A DNA stretch of 64,000 bases from Diphasiastrum complanatum. Lineage: Eukaryota; Streptophyta; Lycopodiopsida; Lycopodiales; Lycopodiaceae. Within the stretch, counting starts at the first letter, position 1, and every line of letters starts with the position of its first letter. The translations under genes and the position numbers were made by a program. Positions 10,147 through 21,771 of the stretch are shown here, piece after piece. The notes under the pieces are model-generated. The model ran no database searches and was not told where the DNA came from. It worked only from the letters and a program-made list of their open reading frames with translations. The stretch covers positions 49,296,153 through 49,360,152 of the forward strand of contig CM055097.1 in assembly GCA_029204225.1 (NCBI GenBank). Reading direction: 5' to 3'.

Positions 10147-11007
10147 ATGGCATCTATAAATGCATATCTTTTGGATACTAATGAAAGGCTCAACAAAACT
10201 AACTATTCCATATGGAAAGTTAGAATGGAATCCATCATGATCATGCAAGATCTGATGGAAATTGTAAATGGTAAGGAGGGTGAACCTATTCATCCTCAAG
10301 AAAAAGCCAAATACATCAAGAGGTGCAATGTTGCACTACATTGCATAAAAATGAATGTTGCAAATGAACTCTTAAGAGAGGTAGGAGATTGCACTTCAGC
10401 TCAAGATGCTTGGGAGACTTTGCAAAAGGTCTATGAATCCAAGAACCAAACTAGAATGTTAGCTTTGAAGAATCAAATCTATAGAAGCTATCAAAAGAAA
10501 GGAGAGAGTGCACATACTTTTGTCCTAAGAGTAAAGGAATTGAACAAAGAGCTAGCCTTTATAGGTGATCCTATCAAGGATGAAGAGCTTGTTCAACTCA
10601 TATTGAATGGACTAAGCTTTGAATTTGACAATTTGGTTCAGGGATATGCACTTATGGGTAAGCTACCCATACTTGAAGAACTCCAAGGCACACTCATGGC
10701 CGAGGAATCAAGAAGGAGCCAAATGCAAGAGAGGATGGATAGGCTTTCCATCCAAGGTGGAGATGACCAAGCTCTCTTCACCAAAGGCAAAGGCGAGTCC
10801 AAAGGCAAATGATCAACATTCAAGAAGTCTACAAAGCTTGAGGATCAAGAAGGACCCCCAAAGACATCTCCATCAACCACCAAATTCAAGAAGGACAAAT
10901 CAAAGGTGAAGTGCTACTATTGTAGCAAGATGGGGCATTATGCCTCGGAATGCTTCAAGAGGAAGCAAGATCAAAGCCAAGCCAACATGAGCAAATACAG
11001 CAAATGA
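10147..11007 (+). pseudogene. gag of copy 1, with in-frame stop
   Basis: The frame opens at ATG 10147 and reads a typical copia gag: NERLNKTNYSIWKVRMESI near residues 12-30, AQDAWETLQKVYESKN near 85-100, ALKNQIYRSYQKKGESAHTF and VLRVKELNKEL. A TGA at 10810-10812 ends it at 221 residues where copy 2 has a glycine codon. Past the stop the same frame continues through a zinc knuckle (CYYCSKMGHYASEC) and ends at the 176-base deletion. Copy 3 shares both the stop and the deletion. Confidence 0.9.
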
Positions 11008-11086
11008 TGAAGCTTGTAAGATTGAAGGAGTTGGTAGCATTCCCCTTTGCTTAGGATCTTTCAAAAAGATCAACATAGAAGGTGTT

Positions 11087-12739
11087 TTGTACATTCCTAC
11101 AATAACAAAGAATCTACTAAGTGTTGGCCAAATGGTAGACAATGGTTTCAATGTTGACTTTGCTTCAAATGAATGTTTCATCAAGAAGAAGGGTAAGATA
11201 GTGGCTAAGGGCACTAGACTTGGCAAACTTTATAAGCTGGATGCATTTGTGGATACTAATGTTGTCATGTTGGCCGAGAAGAGCAAGATATCTACCTTTA
11301 CTTTATGGCACAAAAGACTTGGACATGTCAACTCGGGTTCCATGGAGGCTATGATCAAGGAGGAGTATGCTTTAGGCCTACCAAGGTCTATTGGGAAGGA
11401 AGACAAGGTTTGTGAAGCTTGTGCCTTATCCAAGGCACATAAGAAGGTGTTTCCTAACTCCATCACAAAGTCATCTCATCCTCTTGAACTCATACACTCG
11501 GATGTGCACATTGCTAGCACCAAATCTAATGGAGGTTCATCCATGTTTTTAACCTTCATTGATGACTACTCAAGATATTGTTGGGTGTTCTTACTTTCCT
11601 TCAAGTCTCAAGTATTTGATACTTTTGTAAAGTTCAAGTTGTTTGTGGAAAAGCATCATAATCATAGCATCAAGATTCTTAGAAGTGACAATGGTGGAGA
11701 ATTTATCTCCAATGAGTTCAAGGCCTTTTGTGAGGAGGAAGGGATCAAGAAAGAGACTTCTTGTCCTTACACTCCTCAACAAAATGGAGTTGCTGAAAGA
11801 AGGAATAGAACATTATGTGAATGTTCTAAGGCTTTAAGATTAGATGCTTGTTTGCCCAAATCCTTTTGGGGTGAGTCTCTTGTATGTGCAAACTACTTGA
11901 TGAATAGGGTGTCTTGCAAAGCAATTGAAGGCAAAACTCCTTATGAGATGTTGTATGGAAAGAAACCCAATCTTAATCACTTGAAAGTTTTTGGGTGTAT
12001 ATGTTATGTGCATGTGCCATTGGAAACAAGAACCAAGGAGGATCCATCTTCCACAAGAGGGATCATGCTTGGATATGCAAGCTGAAGAAAGGGCTACAAA
12101 GTCTATCTCCCATCCTTGACCAAATTTGTTGTTTCAAGGGATGTCATCTTTGATGAACATCATATGCATATGCTTGAAGAAGGCTCAAGTGCTCCAACAA
12201 TCAAGAAGAAGATGGCCGAGGAGCAAGATCTTGGTTTTGAGGAGGAGCTCATGGAGGAGCAAGCACCAAACCCACCTATCACACCAAGGAGATCTTCAAG
12301 GGCAAAAGTGGAGCCATCAAGGCTCACATATCAAGGCAAAGGACAGCAAGTTGAGGGTATCTCATCCACTTCTTATGCTTTATCTAGTTTTGAAGAACCA
12401 TCTAATGTTGAAGATGCATTGAACTCCAAAGAATGGTATAAAGCTATGTTGGATGAGTATGATGCCTTGATTGAGAATAAAACTTGGTTGCTTGTTGAGA
12501 GACCTCAAAGGAATGTAGTAGGATGCAAGTGGGTCTTCAAGCTTAAGTTTAATGCAAATGGGAGTGTTAACAAACATAAAGCAAGATTAGTTGCAAAAGG
12601 TTATGCTCAACAGAGAGGGATAGACTATGAGGAAACTTTTGCACCCGTGGCCAAGATGGTCACAATAAGGCTAATCATTGCACTTGCATCAATTTTGGAT
12701 GGATTCTATGTCAAATGGATGTCTCTAATGCTTTCTTGA
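11087..12739 (+). pseudogene. Integrase and RT N-terminus of copy 1
   Basis: The frame carries the HHCC zinc module (LWHKRLGHVN...CEACALSKAH), the integrase acidic triad (LIHSDVH, LRSDNGGEF, NGVAERRNRT) and the C-terminal LKVFGCICYVHVP and RGIMLGYAS. A TGA at 12083-12085 (TCA in copy 2) interrupts it. The same frame then continues through the linker into RT (VGCKWVFKLKFNANGS) until a frameshift around 12690-12720. Confidence 0.9.
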
Positions 12740-13939
12740 ATGGTTTTTTGGAAGAGGATATCTATATGGAGCAGCCACAAGGGTTCATCAAGCATGGAAT
12801 GGAGAACAAAGTATGCCATCTCCAAAGAAGCATCTATGGCTTGAAGCAAGCCTCGAGATCTTGGAATTCAAGACTACATTGTTATCTTATTTCACTTTCT
12901 TTTGTTCAAAGTGAATATAATCCCACTCTTTACATTAAGTTTGATGATGTTGGTATTGTACTTTTACTCATTTATGTAGATGACATCATCATTAGTGGAA
13001 ATAGTGTTGATGGTATTGAAAAAATCAAGATAGATCTATCCTTAGAGTTCAAGATGGTAGATATAGGGTGTATTCACTTCATCTTAGGCATAGAAGTACT
13101 TAGAGGGTCTGATTTTATCTTTATAAGTCAAGTAAACTATGGTCAAAGTCTTTTGAAGAAGTTTAAGATGGAAGTATGCAAAAGTGTTGACACACCAATG
13201 GAGCAAGATGTAAAAGTGCCAAATGAAGATGATGAAAGATCCTTCATGGACATCACTTTGTTTAGGCAACTTATAGATTCCTTAATGTGGATCACTATAA
13301 CTAGACCAGATCTTAGCTTTAGTGTATGTAGGTTGAGCCAATCCATGCAAAAGCCATTGAATATCCATTGGAAAAAGGCTAAGAGGATTCTAAGATACAT
13401 CTCGTGTACATTGGATTTTGGGATTCTATATAGAGGAGATGTGATTAACCTTCATGCATTTAGTGATTCAGATTTTGCAGGGGACAAGAGGGATAGGAAA
13501 TCAACAAGTGCCTATTTAACTTTCATAGGAGAAGGTTGTGGTTTCATGGCTTTCAAAAAAGCAAGAAACTATATCTCTATCTTCAACCGAGGCCGAGTAC
13601 AAAGCTTTGACAACCACTACAAAGGAGGTACTTTGGATCAAGAGATTATTGGTGGAACTAAAGATCATGGATTCAGAGGAGGCACCAATCATCTACAATG
13701 ACAATATATCAGCCCAACACCTTGCATCTAACCCAATCTTCCATGCAAGACCTAAGCACATTGAGATATGCCATCACTTTGTGAGAGAAATGGTGCAAGC
13801 CAAGGAGATTGCTTTGGAGCATGTTCCAAACAATGAATGTGTAGCTGATCTACTTACTAAACCACTTCAAAAGACACCTTTTATGAAGTTCAGATCATCA
13901 CTTGGAGTGATTAGTAAAGCAATGATTGAACCAAGCTAG
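12715..13939 (+). pseudogene. RT and RNase H of copy 1
   Basis: From 12715 the RT palm is open (MDVSNAFLNGFLEEDIYMEQ, LIYVDDIIISGNS with the YVDD catalytic motif). It continues through the linker with the TPMEQDVKVP and RQLIDSLMWITITRPDLSF segments that copies 2 and 3 lack in part. RNase H begins AFSDSDFAGDKRDRKSTSAYL, then shifts frame near 13535 so that SWLSKKQETISLSSTEAEYKAL is read in another frame (13538-13939), ending at IEPS stop just before the polypurine tract. The RNase H frameshift is in all three copies. Confidence 0.9.
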
Positions 13940-13953
13940 ATAGTGTGGAGGAG

Positions 13954-14635
13954 TGTTAAAAATTCACAATTCTAGCTTGACTAGTTTTGGTCATATGACT
14001 TGTAAATAGTTAGAAGGTCATGATGTGGCTTGTAACACGTGTCAAATAGCATAGGATTCCATTCATAAGGATGTTCTCAAGTAGACCTAAGTGTTAGAAC
14101 CTTTGGAATGAGTCCAAATTATGCTTAGATACAAGGGAGAAAAAATAGGAGCTATTTTTGGTAATTTTTGCATTGTTGAGGGATTTCCAAGATTCCAACC
14201 CTAACTTGGTAGGGATGAAAGATCCACCAAAATTAGCATTAGGGATAGGTTTACGGCTACTCATACCTGCCCAAAACCGTGATGGATCATGTATATATAG
14301 GTGATGATATCTCACCAAAATCAATCAAGCAATTTCATATTTTTTCTCTCATAATGGTGCAATTGCTCTCTATGTTCATAATTGTTTGAGTACTTGTGAT
14401 TACTAATGATTATAGGATTGAATATAGGTCTGGTGTACAGTACTCAGATTGTGGGAGGCCGTACTTTCTCACGTGTGAAGCCTTCTTCAAGGATTTGGGC
14501 CATTTAGTGAGGTTCAAGCATAGATTTTTGATGGATTTTGATGGTTCAACTTGTGCTAATCTTATGAAATCATAATCTATTGTTTCCCTCATCATTTCAA
14601 GTGTTTTAGGATCCTTATTTGCTGTAATTTTTACA
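13954..14635 (+). mobile_element. LTR 2 of tandem copia array (shared)
   Basis: 682 bp, TGTTAAAAATTC to TTTTTACA, serving as 3' LTR of copy 1 and 5' LTR of copy 2. It differs from LTR1 by roughly a dozen substitutions by eye and shares TTACGGCTAC with LTR4, where LTR1 and LTR3 have TTAGGGCTAC. Confidence 0.96.
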
Positions 14636-15446
14636 TGGTATCAGAGCCTAAAGGCTGAAATGAGCTAAATCCTTGGTTTTCATTCAATTTGATCACAATT
14701 TTTGATCTAAATCTTGTGTAGATTGGATCTTAGCATCTAGTATTGATTCTAGAACTCAAAGTGAGTCAAATACATTGGAGATTGGTGTTGTGTGACTTCA
14801 TTTGCAGGTGTTTAGGTGTCTAAAACCAGAGGCAAAGTTGAATTCAATTCACATTACCAAGATAGCAAGTTTTGCTTGCTCCAAGCATTGATTTCTAAGC
14901 GAGTTTTGGAGGTGATTTCATAGAGGAGGCTTTCTAGCATTCAAGGAGAGGGAAGATCAGAGTTTTGGGGACTCTTCAAGGCTGTTCTAAGGTGTAGTAG
15001 GCACCTCCTAAAGTGATTTAGGTTCAGTCCAACCATTGCTTGACTTATGCACCAAATTAGATCAATTTTTCATCCGTTTTGATCACTTTTTGCTTGTGAT
15101 TGGATAGTAGATTGTGTTGCATCCTCATTAAGTTCCATTTAGATCTTTTACAAGTGATTTTGGAAGTATATTAGGTTGCTAAAATTCACTCTTCATCAGA
15201 TCATTTGGAAGCTTTAATGTTCTTTATAGAAAGAGGGGCAATTCTACTAGTATTGTCTACTTCAATCAAGCAAGTGCATTGTTTCTAGTATTCTATGATT
15301 TGATTTTGTTAGAGATCATTCTTAGATCTTTATAGGAAGTCTATTACTGACCTTTTCAGGTCCCTAAGAAGTGGGATAAGGTAGACCTTCAATCAAATCA
15401 ATAGAAGTAACCTTCATTTGTGTCAAGTCCTTGATTAGGAGACTAG

Positions 15447-18215
15447 ATGGCATCTATAAATGCATATCTTTTGGATACTAATGAAAGGCTCAACAAAACT
15501 AACTATTCCATATGGAAAGTTAGAATGGAATCCATCATGATCATGCAAGATCTGATGGAAATTGTAAAAGGTAAGGAGGGTGAACCTATTCATCCTCAAG
15601 AAAAAGCCAAATACATCAAGAGGTGCAATGTTGCACTACATTGCATAAAAATGAATGTTGCAAATGAACTCTTAAGAGAGGTAGGAGATTGCACTTCAGC
15701 TCAAGATGCTTGGGAGACTTTGCAAAAGGTCTATGAATCCAAGAACCAAACTAGAATGTTAGCTTTGAAGAATCAAATCTATAGAAGCTATCAAAAGAAA
15801 GGAGAGAGTGCACATACTTTTGTCCTAAGAGTAAAGGAATTGAACAAAGAGCTAGCCTTTATAGGTGATCCTATCAAGGATGAAGAGCTTGTTCAACTCA
15901 TATTGAATGGACTAAGCTTTGAATTTGACAATTTGGTTCAGGGATATGCAATTATGGGTAAGCTACCCATACTTGAAGAACTCCAAGGCACACTCATGGA
16001 CGAGGAATCAAGAAGGAGCCAAATGCAAGAGAGGATGGATAGGCTTTCCATCCAAGGTGGAGATGACCAAGCTCTCTTCACCAAAGGCAAAGGCGAGTCC
16101 AAAGGCAAAGGATCAACATTCAAGAAGTCTACAAAGCTTGAGGATCAAGAAGGACTCCCAAAGGCATCTCCATCAACCACCAAAGTCAAGAAGGACAAAT
16201 TAAAGGTGAAGTGCTACTATTGTAGCAAGATGGGGCATTATGCCTCGGAATGCTTCAAGAGGAAGCAAGATCAAAGCCAAGCCAACATGAGCAAAGAGGA
16301 GGTGGAGGAGAGTTCACATGAGGACTCTCTCATGATGTCCATATTTTCTTCAACAAGCTTCAAAGGAGAAGATCCTTGGTGGATTGACTCGAGTGCTAGT
16401 TCACACATGACTAGTAAAAGGGAGTTTTTCTCTTCTCTCTTATCTTATGATGGACCTATAAAGTCTATCTATACAGCAAATGATGAAGCTTGTAAGATTG
16501 AAGGAGTTGGTAGCATTCTCCTTTGCTTAGGATCTTCCAAAAAGATCAACATAGAAGGTGTTTTGTACATTCCTACAATAACAAAGAATCTACTAAGTGT
16601 TGGCCAAATGGTAGACAATGGTTTCAATGTTGACTTTGCTTCAAATGAATGTTTCATCAAGAAGAAGGGTAAGATAGTGGCTAAGGGCACTAGACTTGGC
16701 AAACTTTATAAGCTGGATGCATTTGTGGATACTAATGTTGTCATGTTGGCCGAGAAGAGCAAGATATCTACCTTTACTTTATGGCACAAAAGACTTGGAC
16801 ATGTCAACTCGGGTTCCATGGAGGCTATGATCAAGGAGGAGTATGCTTTAGGCCTACCAAGGTCTATTGGGAAGGAAGACAAGGTTTGTGAAGCTTGTGC
16901 CTTATCCAAGGCACATAAGAAGGTGTTTCCTAACTCCATCACAAAGTCATCTCATCCTCTTGAACTCATACACTCGGATGTGCACATTGCTAGCACCAAA
17001 TCTAATGGAGGTTCATCCATGTTTTTAACCTTCATTGATGACTACTCAAGATATTGTTGGGTGTTCTTACTTTCCTTCAAGTCTCAAGTATTTGATACTT
17101 TTGTAAAGTTCAAGTTGTTTGTGGAAAAGCATCATAATCATAGCATCAAGATTCTTAGAAGTGACAATGGTGGAGAATTCATCTCCAATGAGTTCAAGGC
17201 CTTTTGTGAGGAGGAAGGGATCAAGAAAGATACTTCTTGTCCTTACACTCCTCAACAAAATGGAGTTGCTGAAAGAAGGAATAGAACATTATGTGAATGT
17301 TCTAAGGCTTTAAGATTAGATGCTTGTTTGCCCAAATCCTTTTGGGGTGAGTCTCTTGTATGTGCAAACTACTTGATGAATAGGGTGTCTTGCAAAGCAA
17401 TTGAAGGCAAAACTCCTTATGAGATGTTGTATGGAAAGAAACCCAATCTTAATCACTTGAAAGTTTTTGGGTGTATATGTTATGTGCATGTGCCATTGGA
17501 AACAAGAACCAAGGAGGATCCATCTTCCACAAGAGGGATCATGCTTGGATATGCAAGCTCAAGCAAGGGCTACAAAGTCTATCTCCCATCCTTGAACAAA
17601 TTTGTTGTTTCAAGGGATGTCATATTTGATGAACATCATATGCATATGCTTGAAGAAGGCTCAAGTGCTCCAACAATCAAGAAGAAGATGGCCGAGGAGC
17701 AAGATCTTGGTTTTGAGGAGGAGCTCATGGAGGAGCAAGCACCAAACCCACCTATCACACCAAGGAGATCTTCAAGGGCAAAAGTGGAGCCATCAAGGCT
17801 CACATATCAAGGCAAAGGACAGCAAGTTGAGGGTATCTCATCCACTTCTTATGCTTTATCTAGTTTTGAAGAACCATCTAATGTTGAAGATGCATTGAAC
17901 TCCAAAGAATGGTATAAAGCTATGTTGGATGAGTATGATGCCTTGATTGAGAATAAAACTTGGTTGCTTGTTGAGAGACCTCAAAGGAATGCAGTAGGAT
18001 GCAAGTGGGTCTTCAAGCTTAAGTTTAATGCAAATGGGAGTGTTAACAAACATAAAGCAAGATTAGTTGCAAAAGGTTATGCTCAACAGAGAGGGATAGA
18101 CTATGAGGAAACTTTTGCACCCGTGGCCAAGATGGTCACAATAAGGCTAATCATTGCACTTGCATCACATTTGGATGGATTCTATGTCAAATGGATGTCT
18201 CTAATGCTTTCTTGA
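15447..18215 (+). CDS. gag-protease-integrase-RT(N) polyprotein, copy 2
   Basis: Open frame of 922 codons from ATG 15447. In order: gag (residues 1-200), zinc knuckle C256-C259-H264-C269 (CX2CX4HX4C), a retropepsin-like active site at D314 that reads DSSAS rather than the usual DSGA(T/S), the HHCC module H447, H452, C481, C484, and the integrase triad D511, D573, E609 with correct DD35E spacing. RT starts about residue 840 (VGCKWVFKLKFNANGS) and is cut by a frameshift near residue 908, giving an unrelated tail. Products would be a virus-like particle protein, a protease and an integrase. The G-to-S change in the protease motif and the broken RT make autonomous movement unlikely. Confidence 0.92.
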   Translation: MASINAYLLDTNERLNKTNYSIWKVRMESIMIMQDLMEIVKGKEGEPIHPQEKAKYIKRCNVALHCIKMNVANELLREVGDCTSAQDAWETLQKVYESKNQTRMLALKNQIYRSYQKKGESAHTFVLRVKELNKELAFIGDPIKDEELVQLILNGLSFEFDNLVQGYAIMGKLPILEELQGTLMDEESRRSQMQERMDRLSIQGGDDQALFTKGKGESKGKGSTFKKSTKLEDQEGLPKASPSTTKVKKDKLKVKCYYCSKMGHYASECFKRKQDQSQANMSKEEVEESSHEDSLMMSIFSSTSFKGEDPWWIDSSASSHMTSKREFFSSLLSYDGPIKSIYTANDEACKIEGVGSILLCLGSSKKINIEGVLYIPTITKNLLSVGQMVDNGFNVDFASNECFIKKKGKIVAKGTRLGKLYKLDAFVDTNVVMLAEKSKISTFTLWHKRLGHVNSGSMEAMIKEEYALGLPRSIGKEDKVCEACALSKAHKKVFPNSITKSSHPLELIHSDVHIASTKSNGGSSMFLTFIDDYSRYCWVFLLSFKSQVFDTFVKFKLFVEKHHNHSIKILRSDNGGEFISNEFKAFCEEEGIKKDTSCPYTPQQNGVAERRNRTLCECSKALRLDACLPKSFWGESLVCANYLMNRVSCKAIEGKTPYEMLYGKKPNLNHLKVFGCICYVHVPLETRTKEDPSSTRGIMLGYASSSKGYKVYLPSLNKFVVSRDVIFDEHHMHMLEEGSSAPTIKKKMAEEQDLGFEEELMEEQAPNPPITPRRSSRAKVEPSRLTYQGKGQQVEGISSTSYALSSFEEPSNVEDALNSKEWYKAMLDEYDALIENKTWLLVERPQRNAVGCKWVFKLKFNANGSVNKHKARLVAKGYAQQRGIDYEETFAPVAKMVTIRLIIALASHLDGFYVKWMSLMLS

Positions 18216-18661
18216 ATGGTTTTTTGGACGAGGATATCTATATGGAGCAGACACAAGGGTTCATCAAGCATGGAATGGAGAACAAAGTATGTCATCTCCA
18301 AAGAAGCATCTATGGCTTGAAGCAAGCCTCGAGATCTTGGAATTCAAGACTACATTGTTATCTTATTTCACTTTCTTTTGTTCAAAGTGAATATAATCCC
18401 ACTCTTTACATTAAGTTTGATGATGTTGGTATTGTACTTTTACTCATTTATGTAGATGACATCATCATTAGTGGAAATAGTGTTGATGGTATTGAAAAAA
18501 TCAAGATAGATCTATCCTTAGAGTTCAAGATGGTAGATCTAGGGTGTATTCACTTCATCTTAGGCATGGAAGTACTTAGAGGGTCTGATTTTATCTTTAT
18601 AAGTCAAGTAAACTATGGTCAAAGTCTTTTGAAGAAGTTTAAGATGGAAGTATGCAAATAG
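18191..18661 (+). pseudogene. RT palm of copy 2
   Basis: The frame picks up RT after the frameshift (MDVSNAFLNGFLDEDIYMEQ), carries ASRSWNSRLH and the YVDD catalytic motif in LIYVDDIIISGNS, and ends at a stop created by the 91-base deletion that removes the RT-RNase H linker. The deletion is identical in copy 3 and absent from copy 1. Confidence 0.92.
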
Positions 18662-19324
18662 GTTCCTTAATGTGGATCACTATAACTAGACCAGATCTTA
18701 GCTTTAGTGTATGTAGGTTGAGCCAATCCATGCAAAAGCCATTGAATATCCATTGGAAAAAGGCTAAGAGGATTCTAAGATACATCTCGTGTACATTGGA
18801 TTTTGGGATTCTATATAGAGGAGATGTGATTAACCTTCATGCATTTAGTGATTCAGATTTTGCAGGGGACAAGAGGGATAGGAAATCAACAAGTGCCTAT
18901 TTAACTTTCATAGGAGAAGGTTGTGGTTTCATGGCTTTCAAAAAAGCAAGAAACTATATCTCTATCTTCAACCGAGGCCGAGTACAAAGCTTTGACAACC
19001 ACTACAAAGGAGGTACTTTGGATCAAGAGATTATTGGTGGAACTAAAGATCATGGATTCAGAGGAGGCACCAATCATCTACAATGACAATATATCAGCCC
19101 AACACCTTGCATCTAACTCAATCTTCCATGCAAGACCTAAGCACATTGAGATATGCCATCACTTTGTGAGAGAAATGGTGCAAGCCAAGGAGATTGCTTT
19201 GGAGCATGTTCCAAGCAATGAATGTGTAGCTGATCTACTTACTAAACCACTTCAAAAGACACCTTTTATGAAGTTCAGATCATCACTTGGAGTGATTAGT
19301 AAAGCAATGATTGAACCAAGCTAG
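18662..19324 (+). pseudogene. RNase H of copy 2 (two frames)
   Basis: One frame reads SLMWITITRPDLSFSVCRL then HAFSDSDFAGDKRDRKSTSAYL. A second frame from 18923 reads VSWLSKKQETISLSSTEAEYKAL, WIKRLLVELK and HARPKHIEICHHFVREMV to the terminal stop. The one-base frame change between them is in all three copies. The polypurine tract GGAGGAG and LTR3 follow. Confidence 0.9.
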
Positions 19325-19338
19325 ATAGTGAGGAGGAG

Positions 19339-20020
19339 TGTTAAAAATTCACAATTCTAGCTTGACTAGTTTTGGTCATATGACTTGTAAATAGTTAGAT
19401 GGTCATGATGTGGCTTGTCACACGTGTCAAATAGCATAGGATTCCATTCATAAGGATGTTCTCAAGTAGACCTAAGTGTTAGAACCTTTGGAATGAGTCC
19501 AAATTATGCTTAGATACAAGGGAGAAAAAATAGGAGCTATTTTTGGTAATTTTTGCATTGTTGAGGGATTTCCAAGATTCCAACCCTAACTTGGTAGGGA
19601 TGAAAGATCCACCAAAATTAGCATTAGGGATAGGTTTAGGGCTACTCATACCTGCCCAAAACCGTGATGGATCATGTATATATAGGTGATGATATCTCAC
19701 CAAAATCAATCAAGCAATTTCATGTTTTTTCTCTCATAATGGTGCAATTGCTCTCTATGTTCATAATTGTTTGAGTACTTGTGATTACTAATGATTATAG
19801 GATTGAATGTAGGTCTGGTGTACAGTACTCAGACTGTGGGAGGCCGTACTTTCACACGTGTGAAGCCTTCTTCAAGGATTTGGGCCATTTAGTGAGGTTC
19901 AAGCATAGATTTTTGATGGATTTTGATGGTTCAACTTGTGCTAATCTTATGAAATCATAATCTATTGTTTCCCTCATCATTTCAAGTGTTTTAGGATCCT
20001 TATTTGCTGTAATGTTTACA
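19339..20020 (+). mobile_element. LTR 3 of tandem copia array (shared)
   Basis: 682 bp, TGTTAAAAATTC to GTAATGTTTACA (one substitution in the last ten bases relative to LTR1 and LTR2). It is the 3' LTR of copy 2 and the 5' LTR of copy 3. Confidence 0.96.
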
Positions 20021-20831
20021 TGGTATCAGAGCCTAAAGGCTGAAATGAGCTAAATCCTTGGTTTTCATTCAATTTGATCACAATTTTTGATCTAAATCTT
20101 GTGTAGATTGGATCTTAGCATCTAGTATTGATTCTAGAACTCAAAGTGAGTCAAATACATTGGAGATTGGTGTTGTGTGACTTCATTTGCAGGTGTTTAG
20201 GTGTCTAAAACCAGAGGCAAAGTTGAATTCAATTCACATTACCAAGATAGCAAGTTTTGCTTGCTCCAAGCATTGATTTCTAAGCGAATTTTGGAGGTGA
20301 TTTCATAGAGGAGGCTTTCTAGCATTCAAGGAGAGGGAAGATCAGAGTTTTGGGGACTCTTCAAGGCTGTTCTAAGGTGTAGTAGGCACCTCCTAAAGTG
20401 ATTTAGGTTCAGTCCAACCATTGCTTGACTTATGCACCAAATTAGATCAATTTTTCATCCGTTTTGATCACTTTTTGCTTGTGATTGGATAGTAGATTGT
20501 GTTGCATCCTCATTAAGTTCCATTTAGATCTTTTACAAGTGATTTTGGAAGTATATTAGGTTGCTGAAATTCACTCTTCATCAGATCATTTGGAAGCTTT
20601 AATGTTCTTTATAGAAAGAGGGGCAATTCTACTAGTATTGTCTACTTCAATCAAGCAAGTGCATTGTTTCTAGTATTCTATGATTTGATTTTGTTAGAGA
20701 TCATTCTTAGATCTTTATAGGAAGTCTATTACTGATCTTTTCAGGTCCCTAAGAAGTGGGATAAGGTAGACCTTCAATCAAATCAATAGAAGTAACCTTC
20801 ATTTGTGTCAAGTCCTTGATTAGGAGACTAG

Positions 20832-21692
20832 ATGGCATCTATAAATGCATATCTTTTGGATACTAATGAAAGGCTCAACAAAACTAACTATTCCATATGG
20901 AAAGTTAGAATGGAATCCATCATGATCATGCAAGATCTGATGGAAATTGTAAATGGTAAGGAGGGTGAACCTATTCATCCTCAAGAAAAAGCCAAATACA
21001 TCAAGAGGTGCAATGTTGCACTACATTGCATAAAAATGAATGTTGCAAATGAACTCTTAAGAGAGGTAGGAGATTGCACTTCAGCTCAAGATGCTTGGGA
21101 GACTTTGCAAAAGGTCTATGAATCCAAGAACCAAACTAGAATGTTAGCTTTGAAGAATCAAATCTATAGAAGCTATCAAAAGAAAGGAGAGAGTGCACAT
21201 ACTTTTGTCCTAAGAGTAAAGGAATTGAACAAAGAGCTAGCCTTTATAGGTGATCCTATCAAGGATGAAGAGCTTGTTCAACTCATATTGAATGGACTAA
21301 GCTTTGAATTTGACAATTTGGTTCAGGGATATGCAATTATGGGTAAGCTACCCATACTTGAAGAACTCCAAGGCACACTCATGGCCGAGGAATCAAGAAG
21401 GAGCCAAATGCAAGAGAGGATGGATAGGCTTTCCATCCAAGGTGGAGATGACCAAGCTCTCTTCACCAAAGGCAAAGGCGAGTCCAAAGGCAAATGATCA
21501 ACATTCAAGAAGTCTACAAAGCTTGAGGATCAAGAAGGACCCCCAAAGGCATCTCCATCAACCACCAAATTCAAGAAGGACAAATCAAAGGTGAAGTGCT
21601 ACTATTGTAGCAAGATGGGGCATTATGCCTCGGAATGCTTCAAGAGGAAGCAAGATCAAAGCCAAGCCAACATGAGCAAATACAGCAAATGA
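20832..21692 (+). pseudogene. gag of copy 3, with in-frame stop
   Basis: Same 221-residue gag as copy 1, ending at a TGA at 21495-21497. The same frame continues beyond it through the zinc knuckle CYYCSKMGHYASEC to the 176-base deletion. Confidence 0.9.
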
Positions 21693-21771
21693 TGAAGCTT
21701 GTAAGATTGAAGGAGTTGGTAGCATTCCCCTTTGCTTAGGATCTTCCAAAAAGATCAACATAGAAGGTGTT

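Larger units (their letters stand above)
8654..14635 (+). mobile_element. Tandem copia array, copy 1 (LTR1-internal-LTR2)
   Basis: The internal region is 9336-13953 (4618 bp). The order is primer site TGGTATCAGAGCC at 9336, leader with no long frame to 10146, gag, integrase, reverse transcriptase, RNase H, polypurine GGAGGAG, LTR2. Relative to copy 2 it lacks 176 bases covering the protease active site (junction near 11002), and it has a stop in gag and another after the integrase. It keeps the 91-base RT/RNase H linker that copies 2 and 3 have lost. It cannot encode a full polyprotein. Confidence 0.95.
13954..20020 (+). mobile_element. Tandem copia array, copy 2 (LTR2-internal-LTR3)
   Basis: The internal region is 14636-19338 (4703 bp). 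This copy has the best-preserved coding capacity: one 922-codon frame spans gag, zinc knuckle, protease, integrase and the start of RT. It is disabled by a frameshift in RT at about 18170-18190, a 91-base deletion between RT and RNase H (junction near 18657) and the RNase H frameshift shared by all copies. Confidence 0.95.
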
